NCBI GenBank assembly: GCA_963800505.1
Contig: CAWDBL010000014.1
Coordinates: 1 to 64,000, forward strand
Direction of reading: 5' to 3'
Source of the DNA: Fodinibacter sp963800505
Lineage (GTDB): Bacteria > Actinomycetota > Actinomycetes > Actinomycetales > Dermatophilaceae
Length of the DNA stretch: 64,000 nt
Shown: positions 45,959 to 55,640 of the stretch, in pieces
How positions within the stretch are numbered: the stretch's first letter is position 1
Layout: each line of letters opens with the position of its first letter
Made by a program: the position numbers and the translations under genes
Notes under the pieces: generated by a model
Seen by the model: only the letters and a program-made list of their open reading frames with translations
Databases searched by the model: none
What the model was told of the DNA's origin: nothing

Positions 45959-47943
45959 GGCGATGGGCCGTGCTGGCGGCACTGGCCGTGCTCGCCCTGC
46001 TCGCCGGCGCCCCGCTGGCGAGCGCGGCCGTCGACCCGGCATCCCCGCGCCTGGTCGTCGTCGGGGCGCCCGGGCTGGCCTGGTCGGACCTCGACGGCGG
46101 TGACCTCCCCGCCCTCGACGCCATGACCGGGACGGGGGCGCTGGGCTCGATGACGGTGCGCGCGGTCCGCAGCACCTCGTGCGCGGTCGACGGGTGGCTG
46201 ACGCTCAGCGCCGGCCGCCGGGCCGGTGACGTCGCCGGGCCGTGCCGGGTGCCGCCGCCTGTCGTCGACGACCGCGTGCCCCGCTGGGCCGAGTACCTCG
46301 CGGCCGCGGCCGCCGGGTCGTACGACGCCCGGCCGGGCACGCTGGGGGAGGAGGTCACGGCATCCGGCGCCTGCGTGGAGACCGTCGGTGCGGGCGCCGC
46401 GATCGGGGGTGCCGACCGCGCGGGCGAGGTGGCCGACCACCGGACCGACCTGCCGGCGCAGTTCTCCTGCCCGGTGGTGCTGGTCGACGGCGGCGTGCTG
46501 CCGGCGCCCGGCCCGGCGCGGCAGGCGGCCCTGCAGCGGCTCGACGCGCTCGTGGCGCAGGTGCGGGCGGCCGACCCCGCGGCCGACGTGGTCGTCGCCG
46601 GGGTGGCCGACGGGGCCTCGCCGGTGCGGCCCCGGGCCATGGTGGCGGCCGGGCCGTCGTTCCCCCGTGGGCTGCTGGAGTCGACGTCGACCCGGCAACC
46701 GGGGGTCGTGCAGCTGCAGGACCTCACCGCCACCGCCCTGGCCCGGGTGGGTGCCAGCGTGGCCGAGGTGACCGGGCGCCCGCTGACGGTGGCGGCCTCG
46801 TCGCAGTCGGCGGCCGCCCTGGTCGCCGGGCGCGTCGGTTTCGAGGCCCGGGCCGCGACGCTTCGCGCGCTCAGCCCCCAGGTGACCGGCTGGCTCGCGG
46901 GCGCCTTCGCGGTGTGGGCGGTCGCGGTCACGGTGCTCTGGTGGCGGCGGGGCAGCGGGCCGGATGCCGTGCCGGCGTGGGTCCGCGCTGGGGGGGTCGC
47001 AGTGGCCGCCGTGCCGGTGTCGACCTTCGTGGTGAACCTCGTGCCGTGGTGGCGGGGGAGCTCTCCGGCGGTGCTGTTCGTCGGTGCGCTCGCCGTGGTC
47101 GTCGCCCTGGTGACCGTGGTGGCGCTGCGGGTGGAGGCCGCCCGTTCGGTGGGGGCGCTGCGCGTCGTGGCGGTGCTCACCCTCGTGGTGCTGGCCGGTG
47201 ACGTGCTCACCGGGTCAGGGCTGCAGCTCGGGTCGGTGTTCGGGCAGAACCCGGTCGTCGGGGGCCGGTTCTACGGTCTGGGCAACACCAGCTTCGCGCT
47301 CTACGGGCTCGCCGTGCTGGTCGTCGTCGAGTGGGTGGCGGCATCCGGGCGCTCGCGTCGCCTGGCGGCGGGCCTGGCGCTGGTCGTGCTCGCCGCGGCC
47401 CTCGCCGTCGAGGCGCTGCCCTCGCTCGGGGCCGACTTCGGCGGGCCGCCCGGGCTGCTGCTCGGTGGGCTCCTCGTCGTCGCAACGGCCGCCGGGGTGC
47501 GGCTGACCTGGCGGCGGGTGCTGGCGGCGGTCGTGGGCGCGGGTGCCTTGGTGGCCCTCGTCGCGGTGGCCGACTGGCTGCGGCCGGCCGGGTCACGCAC
47601 CCACCTCGGCGACTTCGTCGAGTCGGTGGTGTCGGGGGAGGCCGGTGCCGTGGTCGGGCGCAAGCTTGCGCAGAACGTCGCCAACCTCGGCTCGCACCCG
47701 CTGCTCGTCATCGCCGTCGCCGTCGTGGTGCTCGTCCTGGTCGCCTGGCGGGTGCGGTGGCGGCCGGTGCCCGACGGCGTCCTGGTGCTGCGCGGTGCGG
47801 TGGTGATGGCCGTCGTGGGCTTCCTGGCCAACGACTCGGGGCTCGTCATCCCGGCATTCGTGGCGGTCGTGCTCGCGCCCCTGCTGGTGGCGGCCGGTGG
47901 CTCCGAGCAGCCCGACGGTGAGCCTCGCTCGAGCAGCCCGTGA
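45955..47943 (+). CDS. Large membrane protein with extracytoplasmic alkaline-phosphatase-like domain
   Basis: 662 residues. Signal peptide AVLALLAGAPLASA, then about 260 residues outside the membrane that resemble a degenerate alkaline-phosphatase fold (LVVVGAPGLAWSDL ... PALDAM ... DGWLTLSAGRRA), then nine or ten membrane helices with FGQNPVVGGRFYGLGNTSFA, a segment seen in conserved actinobacterial membrane proteins of unknown role. The usual metal ligands are not evident. Co-translated with the GH15-like gene, so a cell-envelope polysaccharide role is possible (inference). Confidence 0.75.
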   Translation: MRRWAVLAALAVLALLAGAPLASAAVDPASPRLVVVGAPGLAWSDLDGGDLPALDAMTGTGALGSMTVRAVRSTSCAVDGWLTLSAGRRAGDVAGPCRVPPPVVDDRVPRWAEYLAAAAAGSYDARPGTLGEEVTASGACVETVGAGAAIGGADRAGEVADHRTDLPAQFSCPVVLVDGGVLPAPGPARQAALQRLDALVAQVRAADPAADVVVAGVADGASPVRPRAMVAAGPSFPRGLLESTSTRQPGVVQLQDLTATALARVGASVAEVTGRPLTVAASSQSAAALVAGRVGFEARAATLRALSPQVTGWLAGAFAVWAVAVTVLWWRRGSGPDAVPAWVRAGGVAVAAVPVSTFVVNLVPWWRGSSPAVLFVGALAVVVALVTVVALRVEAARSVGALRVVAVLTLVVLAGDVLTGSGLQLGSVFGQNPVVGGRFYGLGNTSFALYGLAVLVVVEWVAASGRSRRLAAGLALVVLAAALAVEALPSLGADFGGPPGLLLGGLLVVATAAGVRLTWRRVLAAVVGAGALVALVAVADWLRPAGSRTHLGDFVESVVSGEAGAVVGRKLAQNVANLGSHPLLVIAVAVVVLVLVAWRVRWRPVPDGVLVLRGAVVMAVVGFLANDSGLVIPAFVAVVLAPLLVAAGGSEQPDGEPRSSSP

Positions 47944-47984
47944 CGCCCTTCGAGCACGCCCGAGAACTGTCTGAGCCGCACTAT

Positions 47985-48117
47985 CGACACTGCTGAGGTC
48001 CGGCGCAGCAGTGTCGAGTCTTGGGAGGGGCGGGTGCACTGCTGAGCGTCCGGCGCAGCAGTGTCGAGTCATGGGAGGGGCGGGTGCACTGCTGAGCTCC
48101 GGCGCAGCACTGTCGAG
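47985..48117. repeat. Tandem ~50-bp repeat, each unit with a CACTGCTG/CAGCAGTG hairpin
   Basis: About 2.5 units of a 49-50-base repeat. The first hairpin is best: TCGACACTGCTG (47984-47995) pairs perfectly with CAGCAGTGTCGA (48006-48017). The second has 8-bp arms (48037-48044, 48056-48063) and the third is imperfect. The spacer GGGAGGGGCGGGTG is conserved. It lies between convergent genes and could act as a terminator. Confidence 0.75.
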
Positions 48118-48197
48118 GCGCCGGCAGAGGGTTTTGCCACCGCGCACTGCCGCCGCACCTCCCGGAGCGGCAGCGGCACCGCGTCCAGTCGGACCGG

Positions 48198-48641
48198 TCA
48201 GTGGGCCGGGTCGGTGGCCGGCTCGACGAGCTCGACGAGGATGCCGCGCGCGTCCTTGGGGTGGATGAAGTTGACCCGTGAGTTGCTCGTGCCGCGCTTG
48301 GCCTCGGGGTAGAGCAGGCGCAGTCCGCGCTCGCGCAGGGTGGCGCTCACGGCATCCAGGTCGTCGACCCGGTAGGCGAGCTGCTGGATGCCGGGGCCGC
48401 TGCGGTCGAGGAACTTCGCGATCGTCGACTCGGGTGTGAGGGGCGCGAGCAGCTGGATGCACGAGCCGGAGTCGCCGACGGCCATCATCGCCTCGCGCAC
48501 GCCCTGCTCGGGGTTGGTCTCCTCGTGCAGCAGCGTCATGCCGTAGGTCGAGGAGTAGAACGCGATGGCCTCGTCGAGGTCGGGCACGGCGACGCCGACG
48601 TGGTCGATGGCGGTGAACAGGTCGGTCGGCAGGGCACTCAT
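48198..48641 (-). CDS. Methylmalonyl-CoA/ethylmalonyl-CoA epimerase
   Basis: 147-residue VOC-fold protein. The metal ligands fit the epimerase family: His in TAIDHVGVAVPDL, Gln in SCIQLLAPL, His in IQQLAYRV context region and Glu in GILVELVEP. It inverts C2 of methylmalonyl-CoA or ethylmalonyl-CoA, making the (R) form that the B12 mutase accepts. ATG 48641 has TAGGCT 7 nt upstream (plus 48649-48654), so it is probably leaderless. Divergent from the thiolase gene. Confidence 0.9.
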   Translation of the reverse strand: MSALPTDLFTAIDHVGVAVPDLDEAIAFYSSTYGMTLLHEETNPEQGVREAMMAVGDSGSCIQLLAPLTPESTIAKFLDRSGPGIQQLAYRVDDLDAVSATLRERGLRLLYPEAKRGTSNSRVNFIHPKDARGILVELVEPATDPAH

Positions 48642-48777
48642 GGCGCCAAGCCTAGGAGCGCGGGCGTCGCCGGGCGACCGCCGGGTGGTGAGGGTCACCG
48701 GCGTGCGGGGGTGGCAGGGCGGGCGGACGGAACTAGAGTCGGGGAGATTCCCCGAACCCGATCCTGGAGGGCCTTCT

Positions 48778-49977
<1,200 letters not shown>

Positions 49978-50014
49978 CCGGGCACCCCGATCGGGCCGCG
50001 CTCCGTCGACGTCC

Positions 50015-50041
50015 CCTCCCTCGTCGCCTCGGCGAGGGAGG
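50015..50041. terminator. 9-bp hairpin after the thiolase gene, possibly within the meaB reading frame
   Basis: CCTCCCTCG (50015-50023) and CGAGGGAGG (50033-50041) pair around a 9-base loop, 38 bp after the thiolase stop. It may be a terminator. It also lies in sequence that translates to MeaB-like residues upstream of the first standard start codon, so it could instead be coding. Confidence 0.4.
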
Positions 50042-50055
50042 GGCGTCCGCGTGCG

Positions 50056-50949
50056 GTGGCCCGGCTCATCTCGCTCGTCGAGGACGGCCACCCTTCGCTG
50101 CGTGAGGTGATGGCGCTGCTCGCGCCGGATGCCGGGCGCGCCCACGTCGTCGGTGTCACCGGAGCGCCGGGCGTGGGCAAGTCGACGACGACCGACGCGC
50201 TCATCCGGGCCCACCGGGCGGCCGGGCACCGGGTGGGGGTGCTCGCCGTCGACCCGTCCTCGCCCTTCTCCGGTGGTGCGCTGCTCGGCGACCGGATCCG
50301 GATGTCCGACCACGCCGCCGACCCCGAGGTCTTCATCCGCTCGATGGCCTCACGCGGCCACCTCGGCGGGCTCTCCTGGGCGGCACCCCAGGCGCTGCGG
50401 GTGCTCGACGCCGCGGGCTGCGACCTCGTGCTCCTCGAGACGGTCGGCGTCGGCCAGTCCGAGGTCGAGGTGGCCGGCACCGCCGACACCACGCTGGTGC
50501 TGCTCGCGCCCGGCATGGGTGACGGCATCCAGGCGGCGAAGGCCGGCATCCTCGAGGTGGCCGACGTGCTCGTCGTCAACAAGGCCGACCGCGAGGGTGC
50601 CGACCGCACGGTGCGCGACCTGCGGCATGCGGTGCAGCTCGGGGCCGGGGTCGATCCTGGCGGCTGGCGGGTCCCGGTGGTGCGCACCGTGGCCACCGAC
50701 GGCACCGGGGTGGACGATCTGATGGCCGCGGTCGAGGCGCACCGGGCGTGGCTCGGGGTCGACGGGCTGCGGGGGCGCCGGGTGCGCCGGGCGTCTCGCG
50801 AGATCGAGGGGCTGGCGCTGGAGGCGCTGCGGGCCCGGGTCGGCGGGTTGAGCGGCGACAGCCGGCTCGAGGCGCTGGCCGACGAGGTGGTGGCCGGCCG
50901 CACCGACCCGTATGCCGCCGCCGACCGGCTGGTCGGCTCGCTCTCCTGA
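50056..50949 (+). CDS. meaB: MeaB/ArgK-type GTPase chaperone for B12-dependent acyl-CoA mutase
   Basis: G3E GTPase that loads and protects adenosylcobalamin mutases. From GTG 50056, 297 residues: Walker A TGAPGVGKST, switch region DPSSPFSGGALLGDRIRM, LETVGVGQSE and base-recognition NKAD. Clear partner of the mutase at 29-31 kb. Oddly, the sequence just upstream in frame (SVDVPSLVASAREGRPRA, 50002-50055) resembles the usual MeaB N-terminus, but no ATG, GTG, TTG or CTG exists between the stop at 49975-49977 and 50056; an ATC at 49990 is the only near-standard option. So the true start may be rare or the protein slightly shortened. Confidence 0.9.
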   Translation: MARLISLVEDGHPSLREVMALLAPDAGRAHVVGVTGAPGVGKSTTTDALIRAHRAAGHRVGVLAVDPSSPFSGGALLGDRIRMSDHAADPEVFIRSMASRGHLGGLSWAAPQALRVLDAAGCDLVLLETVGVGQSEVEVAGTADTTLVLLAPGMGDGIQAAKAGILEVADVLVVNKADREGADRTVRDLRHAVQLGAGVDPGGWRVPVVRTVATDGTGVDDLMAAVEAHRAWLGVDGLRGRRVRRASREIEGLALEALRARVGGLSGDSRLEALADEVVAGRTDPYAAADRLVGSLS

Positions 50950-50956
50950 GGTGAGT

Positions 50957-51753
50957 GTCCCCGGATCGACCAATAGGTCAGTCGGGGGACGCCCGGCTTG
51001 GGTCACGCTTTCACTGGCCACTGCGCGGTGGGATGCCGTGGGCGGCCCCCCCGTGGGTGACCGCTGCGCGGTGGGATGCCGTGCGCGGCCGTTGACCATC
51101 CACACCTCGCGCGCTGCGCGCACTCGGCGCGCCCCCGCAGAGCGTGGGACCCGCCGCCAGATCCGTCCATCGGCTCGCCCCCGGCATCCCGCCGCTTCGC
51201 CCGTTCCGTCGTGCTCACTCGTTTCGCGACCCTTCGCTGCTCGGCCGGCGGGGTCGCAGCCGAGCCCCTCGTGCCGGCCCAGGGTCAGCACCCCGTCATG
51301 CGCCGCCCCTGGCACGGCGGCACGGCGCAGCTCGCGGGGGGAGGGGCGCTTCGACGCATGCCCGAATCCTGGCGAAGACCCCCAGACGGCCATCGGCGTC
51401 ATCCACAGGCCCGCGAACGTGGGTGATTCCCGTCGACCGGACGACGATCTTCACCCACGTTCCGCCGGGCTTGCGCGAACGTGGGTGATTCCTGTTGTCT
51501 CCCCGACGGTTTTCACCCACATCCGGGGGGCTGCCACCAGGAGCGGAGGGACGCCTACGGCATCCCTCCGCTCCTGGTGCTGTTGCCGGCCCGGGTCGTT
51601 GCTCCGGATGTGTGTCGTTGCTCCGGATTCGTGCTGCTGCAGCGGCACGCAACGGGAGTTCGGACCCGAGCCCGGAGCAACGACCCGAGCCGACGGCGTC
51701 GGGCGGTCGATCTGCCCCTCGCCGTGGCGTCCCCAGATCGACCAATAGGTCAC
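50957..51753. repeat. Intergenic repeat element, copy 2 (inverted relative to copy 1, enlarged)
   Basis: No gene is supported in 50950-51829. The region is bounded by the terminal repeat in reverse orientation (50957-50980 and 51729-51753). Its left 85 bases match 32418-32501 in reverse complement at roughly nine of ten positions by eye, and 51592-51753 matches 32144-32312 likewise, including a 16-bp hairpin (51592-51607 with 51672-51687). Between these are extra palindromes: 51415-51426 with 51451-51462, a related one at 51481-51520, and a 17-bp stem 51535-51551 with 51563-51579. Confidence 0.8.
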
Positions 51754-51829
51754 GCGGGGGACGGCCGGTCGGCTTCCTCAGCTGAGCCGGTTGCCTCGGA
51801 GTGCGTTACCGCTCGGGGAGGATGTGGGG

Positions 51830-52150
51830 GTGGATGCTGTCCCTGACTTCGCGACCAAGCCCACCCTGCAGGGGCGGCTGGTCAGGGTGCGCCCGTTCCG
51901 CGACGGCGACGCCGAGGTGATGGTCGAGATCCTGTCCGACCCCGAGGTGCGACGGCTCGGGCTGCGCCGGATCACCCTTGAGGTGCTCGAGTTCAACCCG
52001 CGCGCCCAGCGGGCCTACGAGAAGGTCGGCTACGTCGTGACCGGGGTGCGCCCGGACGAGCTGGTCTTCGACGGCGTGGCGGTCGCGGCCGTCGACATGG
52101 CGGTGGATGCCGAGCACTGGCGGGGGTTTCCGACCGCGCCGGCCGGCTGA
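51830..52150 (+). pseudogene. GNAT acetyltransferase with its middle deleted
   Basis: 106 residues from GTG 51830 (GGGGAGG upstream). The start LQGRLVRVRPFRDGDAEVMVEILSDPEVRRL is a GNAT N-terminus when read in parts, and the end LEVLEFNPRAQRAYEKVGY is a GNAT C-terminus, but they are joined directly near residue 45. The roughly 70-residue centre with the acetyl-CoA loop is absent, so the product cannot bind acetyl-CoA normally. The frame stayed open, so the deletion was a multiple of three. It lies at the edge of repeat element copy 2. Confidence 0.75.
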
Positions 52151-52178
52151 GCCCGACCGGTCAGTCCGGACGAACGGG

Positions 52179-54746
52179 TCAGTCCGGGCCGACCGCCGCC
52201 GGCTCGACCGGGCTGAGGTCGACGGACCCGGACTCCGGGAGCTCCTCGCCCTCGAGCGGGATCGCCGACGGCACCCCGGCGGTGATCCGGCTGCCGTCGG
52301 CCCGGGTGCCGCCGGTCTGCGGACGGTTGCCGAGCGTCCCGGGGATGCGGGGGCCGTGGCCGTCGAGCTCGATGACCACCTGCTCCCGCTCGTCGACGGC
52401 ATGCGTCGTGCCCCGCACGTCGACCGGCACCGGGAGCTCACCGGCCTCGACGTCGAAGGCCAGCGCCGTCGGGGTCAGGGTCACCCGCATCCGCGTGCCG
52501 CGCCAGGTGACCCGGAAGGTCAGCGAGTGCCAGCCGTCGGGCAGGCGCGGGTCGAAGGACAGCCGCCCGTCGTGGTCGCGCATGCCGCCGAACCCGTTGA
52601 CCAGCGCCGACCAGACTCCGCCGGTGGAGGCGACGTGCAGCCCGTCGACGGTGTTGTCGTGGGCGTTCGCGAGGTCGACGAAGAGGGCGTCCAGGAAGTA
52701 GCCGTAGGCCACCTCGTGGTAGCCGACCTCTGCCGCGATGACCGACTGCACGACGGCCGACAGGGTGGAGTCGCCCGTGGTGATCGGGTCGTAGTACTCG
52801 AAGTCGAGCCGCTTCTCCTGGTCGGTGAAGCGGTTGCCCTGGAGGAACAGGGCGAGCACGACATCGGCCTGCTTGAGCACCTGGAAGCGGTAGATCACCA
52901 GCGGGTGGTAGTGGAGCAGGAGCGGGCGCAGCTCCTCGGGGGTGCGGCCGAGGTCCCACACCTCCCGGTCGAGGAAGAAGTCGTCCTGCGGGTGGATCTG
53001 CAGGCCCTCGTCGAAGGGGATGTGCATGCCCGCCGCGCAGGCCGCCCACTCGGTGACCTCGCCGTCGGTGAGCGACAGCTTCTGGGCGATGCGGGCGTAC
53101 TCGTCGGGCTCCTGCTCGCGGGTCCATCGCACCCACTGCACCGCCTGCTCGAGGTTGTAGCGCGCCATCACGTTGGTGAACAGGTTGTTGTTGACGACGG
53201 TCGTGTACTCGTCGGGCCCGGTGACGCCGTGGATGTGGAACGACCGCTCGCCGTTGCTGCGCCAGAAGCCGAGGTCGGCGTAGAGCCGGGCGGTCTCGAC
53301 GAGGATCGCCAGCCCGTCGCGCACCAGGAACCCCACGTCGCCCGTGGCGTTGACGTACTGCACCAGCGCGTGCACGACGTCGGCGTCGATGTGCACCTGG
53401 GCGGTGCCGGCCGCGTAGTAGGCCGAGGCCTCCTCGCCGTTGATCGTGCGCCATGGGAACAGGGCGCCCCGCTGGCTCAGCTCGCGGGCCCGGTCGCGCG
53501 CGGCGGGCAGCATCCGGCTGCGGAAGTGCATGAGGTTGCGGGCCAGCTCGGGGCGCGTGTAGCTGAGGAAGGGCGCGACGTAGACCTCGCTGTCCCAGAA
53601 GTAGTGGCCCTCGTAGCCCGAGCCGGTGACCCCCTTGGCGGCGACGCCGTGCCCGTCGGCCCGCCCGCTGGCCTGGGCGAGCGTGAAGAGGTTGAACCGG
53701 ATGGCCTGCTGGATGGCGGCGTGGTGCGGGTCGTCCGAGGCGACCTCGACGTCGCTGGCCGCCCAGAACGCGTCGTACCAGCCACGCTGCTCCGCCACCC
53801 AGTGGTCGAGGTCGTAGCGGGCCGTGCGGTCGAGGGTGCGCCGGCAGCGGTCGGACAGCTCGCGCACGGGCAGCCCGCGAGAGGTGTGGTAGGCCACCGC
53901 CTTCTCGATCCGCAGCGTGCTGCCCTCACGGGCGTCGGTGCGGATGACCATCTTGGTGAGGTCCGGCTCGTCGCCCAGCAGCACCTCGTAGGGGTCGGGC
54001 GTGCTCACGACGTGGTCGGCCGCGACGACCACCGTCATCCGCGAGTTGGCGCACTGGTAGCCCAGCATCATCCGCTCGTCCTTGGCCATCTGGATGCGGG
54101 GCAGCAGCACCCGCCCCTCGAACGCACCGGCCTTGCGCGGGTCGGCGTGCACCCCGCTGGTGTCGGCCTGCAGGTGGTACTCGTCGATGCCGTCCTGGCG
54201 GTTGAGCAGCTGTGAGGAGACGACCAGCGGGGCGTCGCCGGAGAGCATGGTCACCTCGAGGGTGAGCAGCACCAGGTGGCGCTGGGTCATCGAGACCATC
54301 CGGGTGGAGTCGACCTGCACCCGCTTCCCCGACGGGGTGCGCCAGATCAGCGAGCGCCGCAGCACACCGTCGCGGAAGTCGAGGGTGCGCTGGTAGTGCT
54401 CGAGGTCGGCCATGCCCACGACGAGCGGCTCGTCGTCGACGTAGAGCTTCATCAGCTTCGCGTCGGGGGCGTTGATGATGGTCTGCCCGGTGCGGGCGAA
54501 CCCGTAGGCCGCCTCGGCGTGGCGGATCGGCCAGGTCTCGTGCAGCCCGTTGACGTAGGTGCCGTGCTCGAACGCGTGGCGGCCCTCCTCGGGGTTGCCA
54601 CGCAGGCCGATGTAGCCGTTGGCCACGGTGAACAGGGTCTCGGTCACCCCGAGGTCGGCCCGGTCCGGGTCGCACTCGACCAGGCGCCAGGGGTCCACCG
54701 GGAACCGGCTGCGGTCGAGCGGGTCGGCCGGGGCGTGGCGGCGCAT
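52179..54746 (-). CDS. GH65-family disaccharide phosphorylase/hydrolase (maltose, trehalose or kojibiose type)
   Basis: 855 residues. GH65 proteins usually phosphorolyse alpha-glucobioses to beta-glucose-1-phosphate. The N-terminal domain starts TLFTVANGYIGLRGNPEEG; the (alpha/alpha)6 catalytic barrel has KGVTGSGYEGHYFWDSEVY and the general-acid glutamate in HGVTGPDEYT; a C-terminal beta domain follows. The phosphate-binding loop cannot be confirmed by eye, so phosphorylase versus hydrolase is open. Overlaps the beta-phosphoglucomutase gene by one base, which argues for a phosphorylase because that enzyme converts beta-glucose-1-phosphate. Confidence 0.9.
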   Translation of the reverse strand: MRRHAPADPLDRSRFPVDPWRLVECDPDRADLGVTETLFTVANGYIGLRGNPEEGRHAFEHGTYVNGLHETWPIRHAEAAYGFARTGQTIINAPDAKLMKLYVDDEPLVVGMADLEHYQRTLDFRDGVLRRSLIWRTPSGKRVQVDSTRMVSMTQRHLVLLTLEVTMLSGDAPLVVSSQLLNRQDGIDEYHLQADTSGVHADPRKAGAFEGRVLLPRIQMAKDERMMLGYQCANSRMTVVVAADHVVSTPDPYEVLLGDEPDLTKMVIRTDAREGSTLRIEKAVAYHTSRGLPVRELSDRCRRTLDRTARYDLDHWVAEQRGWYDAFWAASDVEVASDDPHHAAIQQAIRFNLFTLAQASGRADGHGVAAKGVTGSGYEGHYFWDSEVYVAPFLSYTRPELARNLMHFRSRMLPAARDRARELSQRGALFPWRTINGEEASAYYAAGTAQVHIDADVVHALVQYVNATGDVGFLVRDGLAILVETARLYADLGFWRSNGERSFHIHGVTGPDEYTTVVNNNLFTNVMARYNLEQAVQWVRWTREQEPDEYARIAQKLSLTDGEVTEWAACAAGMHIPFDEGLQIHPQDDFFLDREVWDLGRTPEELRPLLLHYHPLVIYRFQVLKQADVVLALFLQGNRFTDQEKRLDFEYYDPITTGDSTLSAVVQSVIAAEVGYHEVAYGYFLDALFVDLANAHDNTVDGLHVASTGGVWSALVNGFGGMRDHDGRLSFDPRLPDGWHSLTFRVTWRGTRMRVTLTPTALAFDVEAGELPVPVDVRGTTHAVDEREQVVIELDGHGPRIPGTLGNRPQTGGTRADGSRITAGVPSAIPLEGEELPESGSVDLSPVEPAAVGPD

Positions 54747-55486
54747 CACGCGAGGCCCCCGAGGTCGGGGACGACGAGGTCGGCCCCGGCGGCGGCGAGC
54801 ACGTCGGCACCCGCGCCGCGGTCGACGCCGATGACGAGCGCGAACGCGCCGGCTGCGCCCGCCCGCACACCGGAGACGGCATCCTCGACGACCACCGAGC
54901 GGGCCGGCACGGTGCCGCACTCGGTGGCGGCGTGCACGAACGTGTCGGGGGCGGGCTTGCCCGGCAGGCCCAGCCGGGTCGCGACCCGGCCGTCGACCAC
55001 GGTCACGAACCGGTCGGCGAGGCCGGCCGCCTCGAGCACGGCGGGTGCGTTGGCCGACGACGAGACGACCGCGAGCGGCATCCCCATCTCGCGCAGCGTG
55101 TCGAGCAGGGCGACCGAGCCGGGGTAGGCGACCACGCCGTCGCGCTCGAGCACCACGTTGAAGGCGTCGTTCTTGCGGTTGCCCAGGCCGCACACGGTGT
55201 CGGCCTCGGGCGGGTCGGACGGGTCGCCCTCGGGCAGGCGGATGCCGCGCGCCGTCAGCAGGTCGCGCACGCCGTCGTAGCGGGGCTTGCCGTCGACGTG
55301 GGCGAAGTAGTCGGCGTCGGTGTAGGGGGAGGTGTCGGCGCCGGGGGCGTCCCAGCCGGACAGGAAGGCGTGGAACATCTCCGCCCACGCGCGCATGTGG
55401 ACCTCGGCGGTGGGCGTGAGGACGCCGTCGAGGTCGAACAGGACCGCGTCGTGCTCCGACCAGGTCACCGGCATCGCTGTGCTCAT
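54746..55486 (-). CDS. Beta-phosphoglucomutase-like HAD phosphatase
   Basis: 246 residues. HAD motif I FDLDGVLTPT (nucleophile Asp plus general-acid Asp), motif II VVSSSANAP, conserved lysine in PGKPAPDTF and motif III VVEDAVSGVRAG. The DLDGVLT plus the cap domain (with VCGLGNRKND) fit beta-phosphoglucomutase and its relatives. It would turn beta-glucose-1-phosphate from the GH65 enzyme into glucose-6-phosphate. ATG 55486 has TAGCGT 7 nt upstream, and a palindromic operator-like site lies over the -35 region. Confidence 0.88.
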   Translation of the reverse strand: MSTAMPVTWSEHDAVLFDLDGVLTPTAEVHMRAWAEMFHAFLSGWDAPGADTSPYTDADYFAHVDGKPRYDGVRDLLTARGIRLPEGDPSDPPEADTVCGLGNRKNDAFNVVLERDGVVAYPGSVALLDTLREMGMPLAVVSSSANAPAVLEAAGLADRFVTVVDGRVATRLGLPGKPAPDTFVHAATECGTVPARSVVVEDAVSGVRAGAAGAFALVIGVDRGAGADVLAAAGADLVVPDLGGLA

Positions 55487-55493
55487 GACCCGA

Positions 55494-55523
55494 ACGCTAG
55501 GGAGTGCGAGAGCGCTTGCGCAA
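55494..55523 (-). promoter_or_regulatory. Promoter of the GH65 operon with overlapping palindromic operator
   Basis: On the minus strand TTGCGC (55523-55518), an 18-base spacer and TAGCGT (55499-55494) form a promoter whose start would be at or near ATG 55486. The plus strand here reads AGCGCTTGCGCAA (55511-55523), made of overlapping perfect palindromes AGCGCT and TTGCGCAA, similar in style to LacI-family operators. The regulator is unknown. Confidence 0.55.
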
Positions 55524-55537
55524 TCCGCGGGTGGGTA

Positions 55538-55586
55538 GTGACCGGTGGACGGTCACGTTAGGGTGCATTCTGCCTCGCACCGGTGC
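55538..55586 (+). promoter_or_regulatory. Promoter region of the double-MarR gene with two palindromes
   Basis: GTGACC-N7-GGTCAC (55538-55556) lies directly before a TAGGGT -10 (55559-55564), and GCACCGGTGC (55577-55586), a perfect palindrome, lies just after it. Both are candidate autoregulatory MarR operators. A second -10-like TAAGGT (55629-55634) is six bases before the ATG. Confidence 0.45.
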
Positions 55587-55640
55587 AGAAAACCGGATCA
55601 ACCTTCAACAAGCACTTGCCCCAGTAACTAAGGTGAGGAT

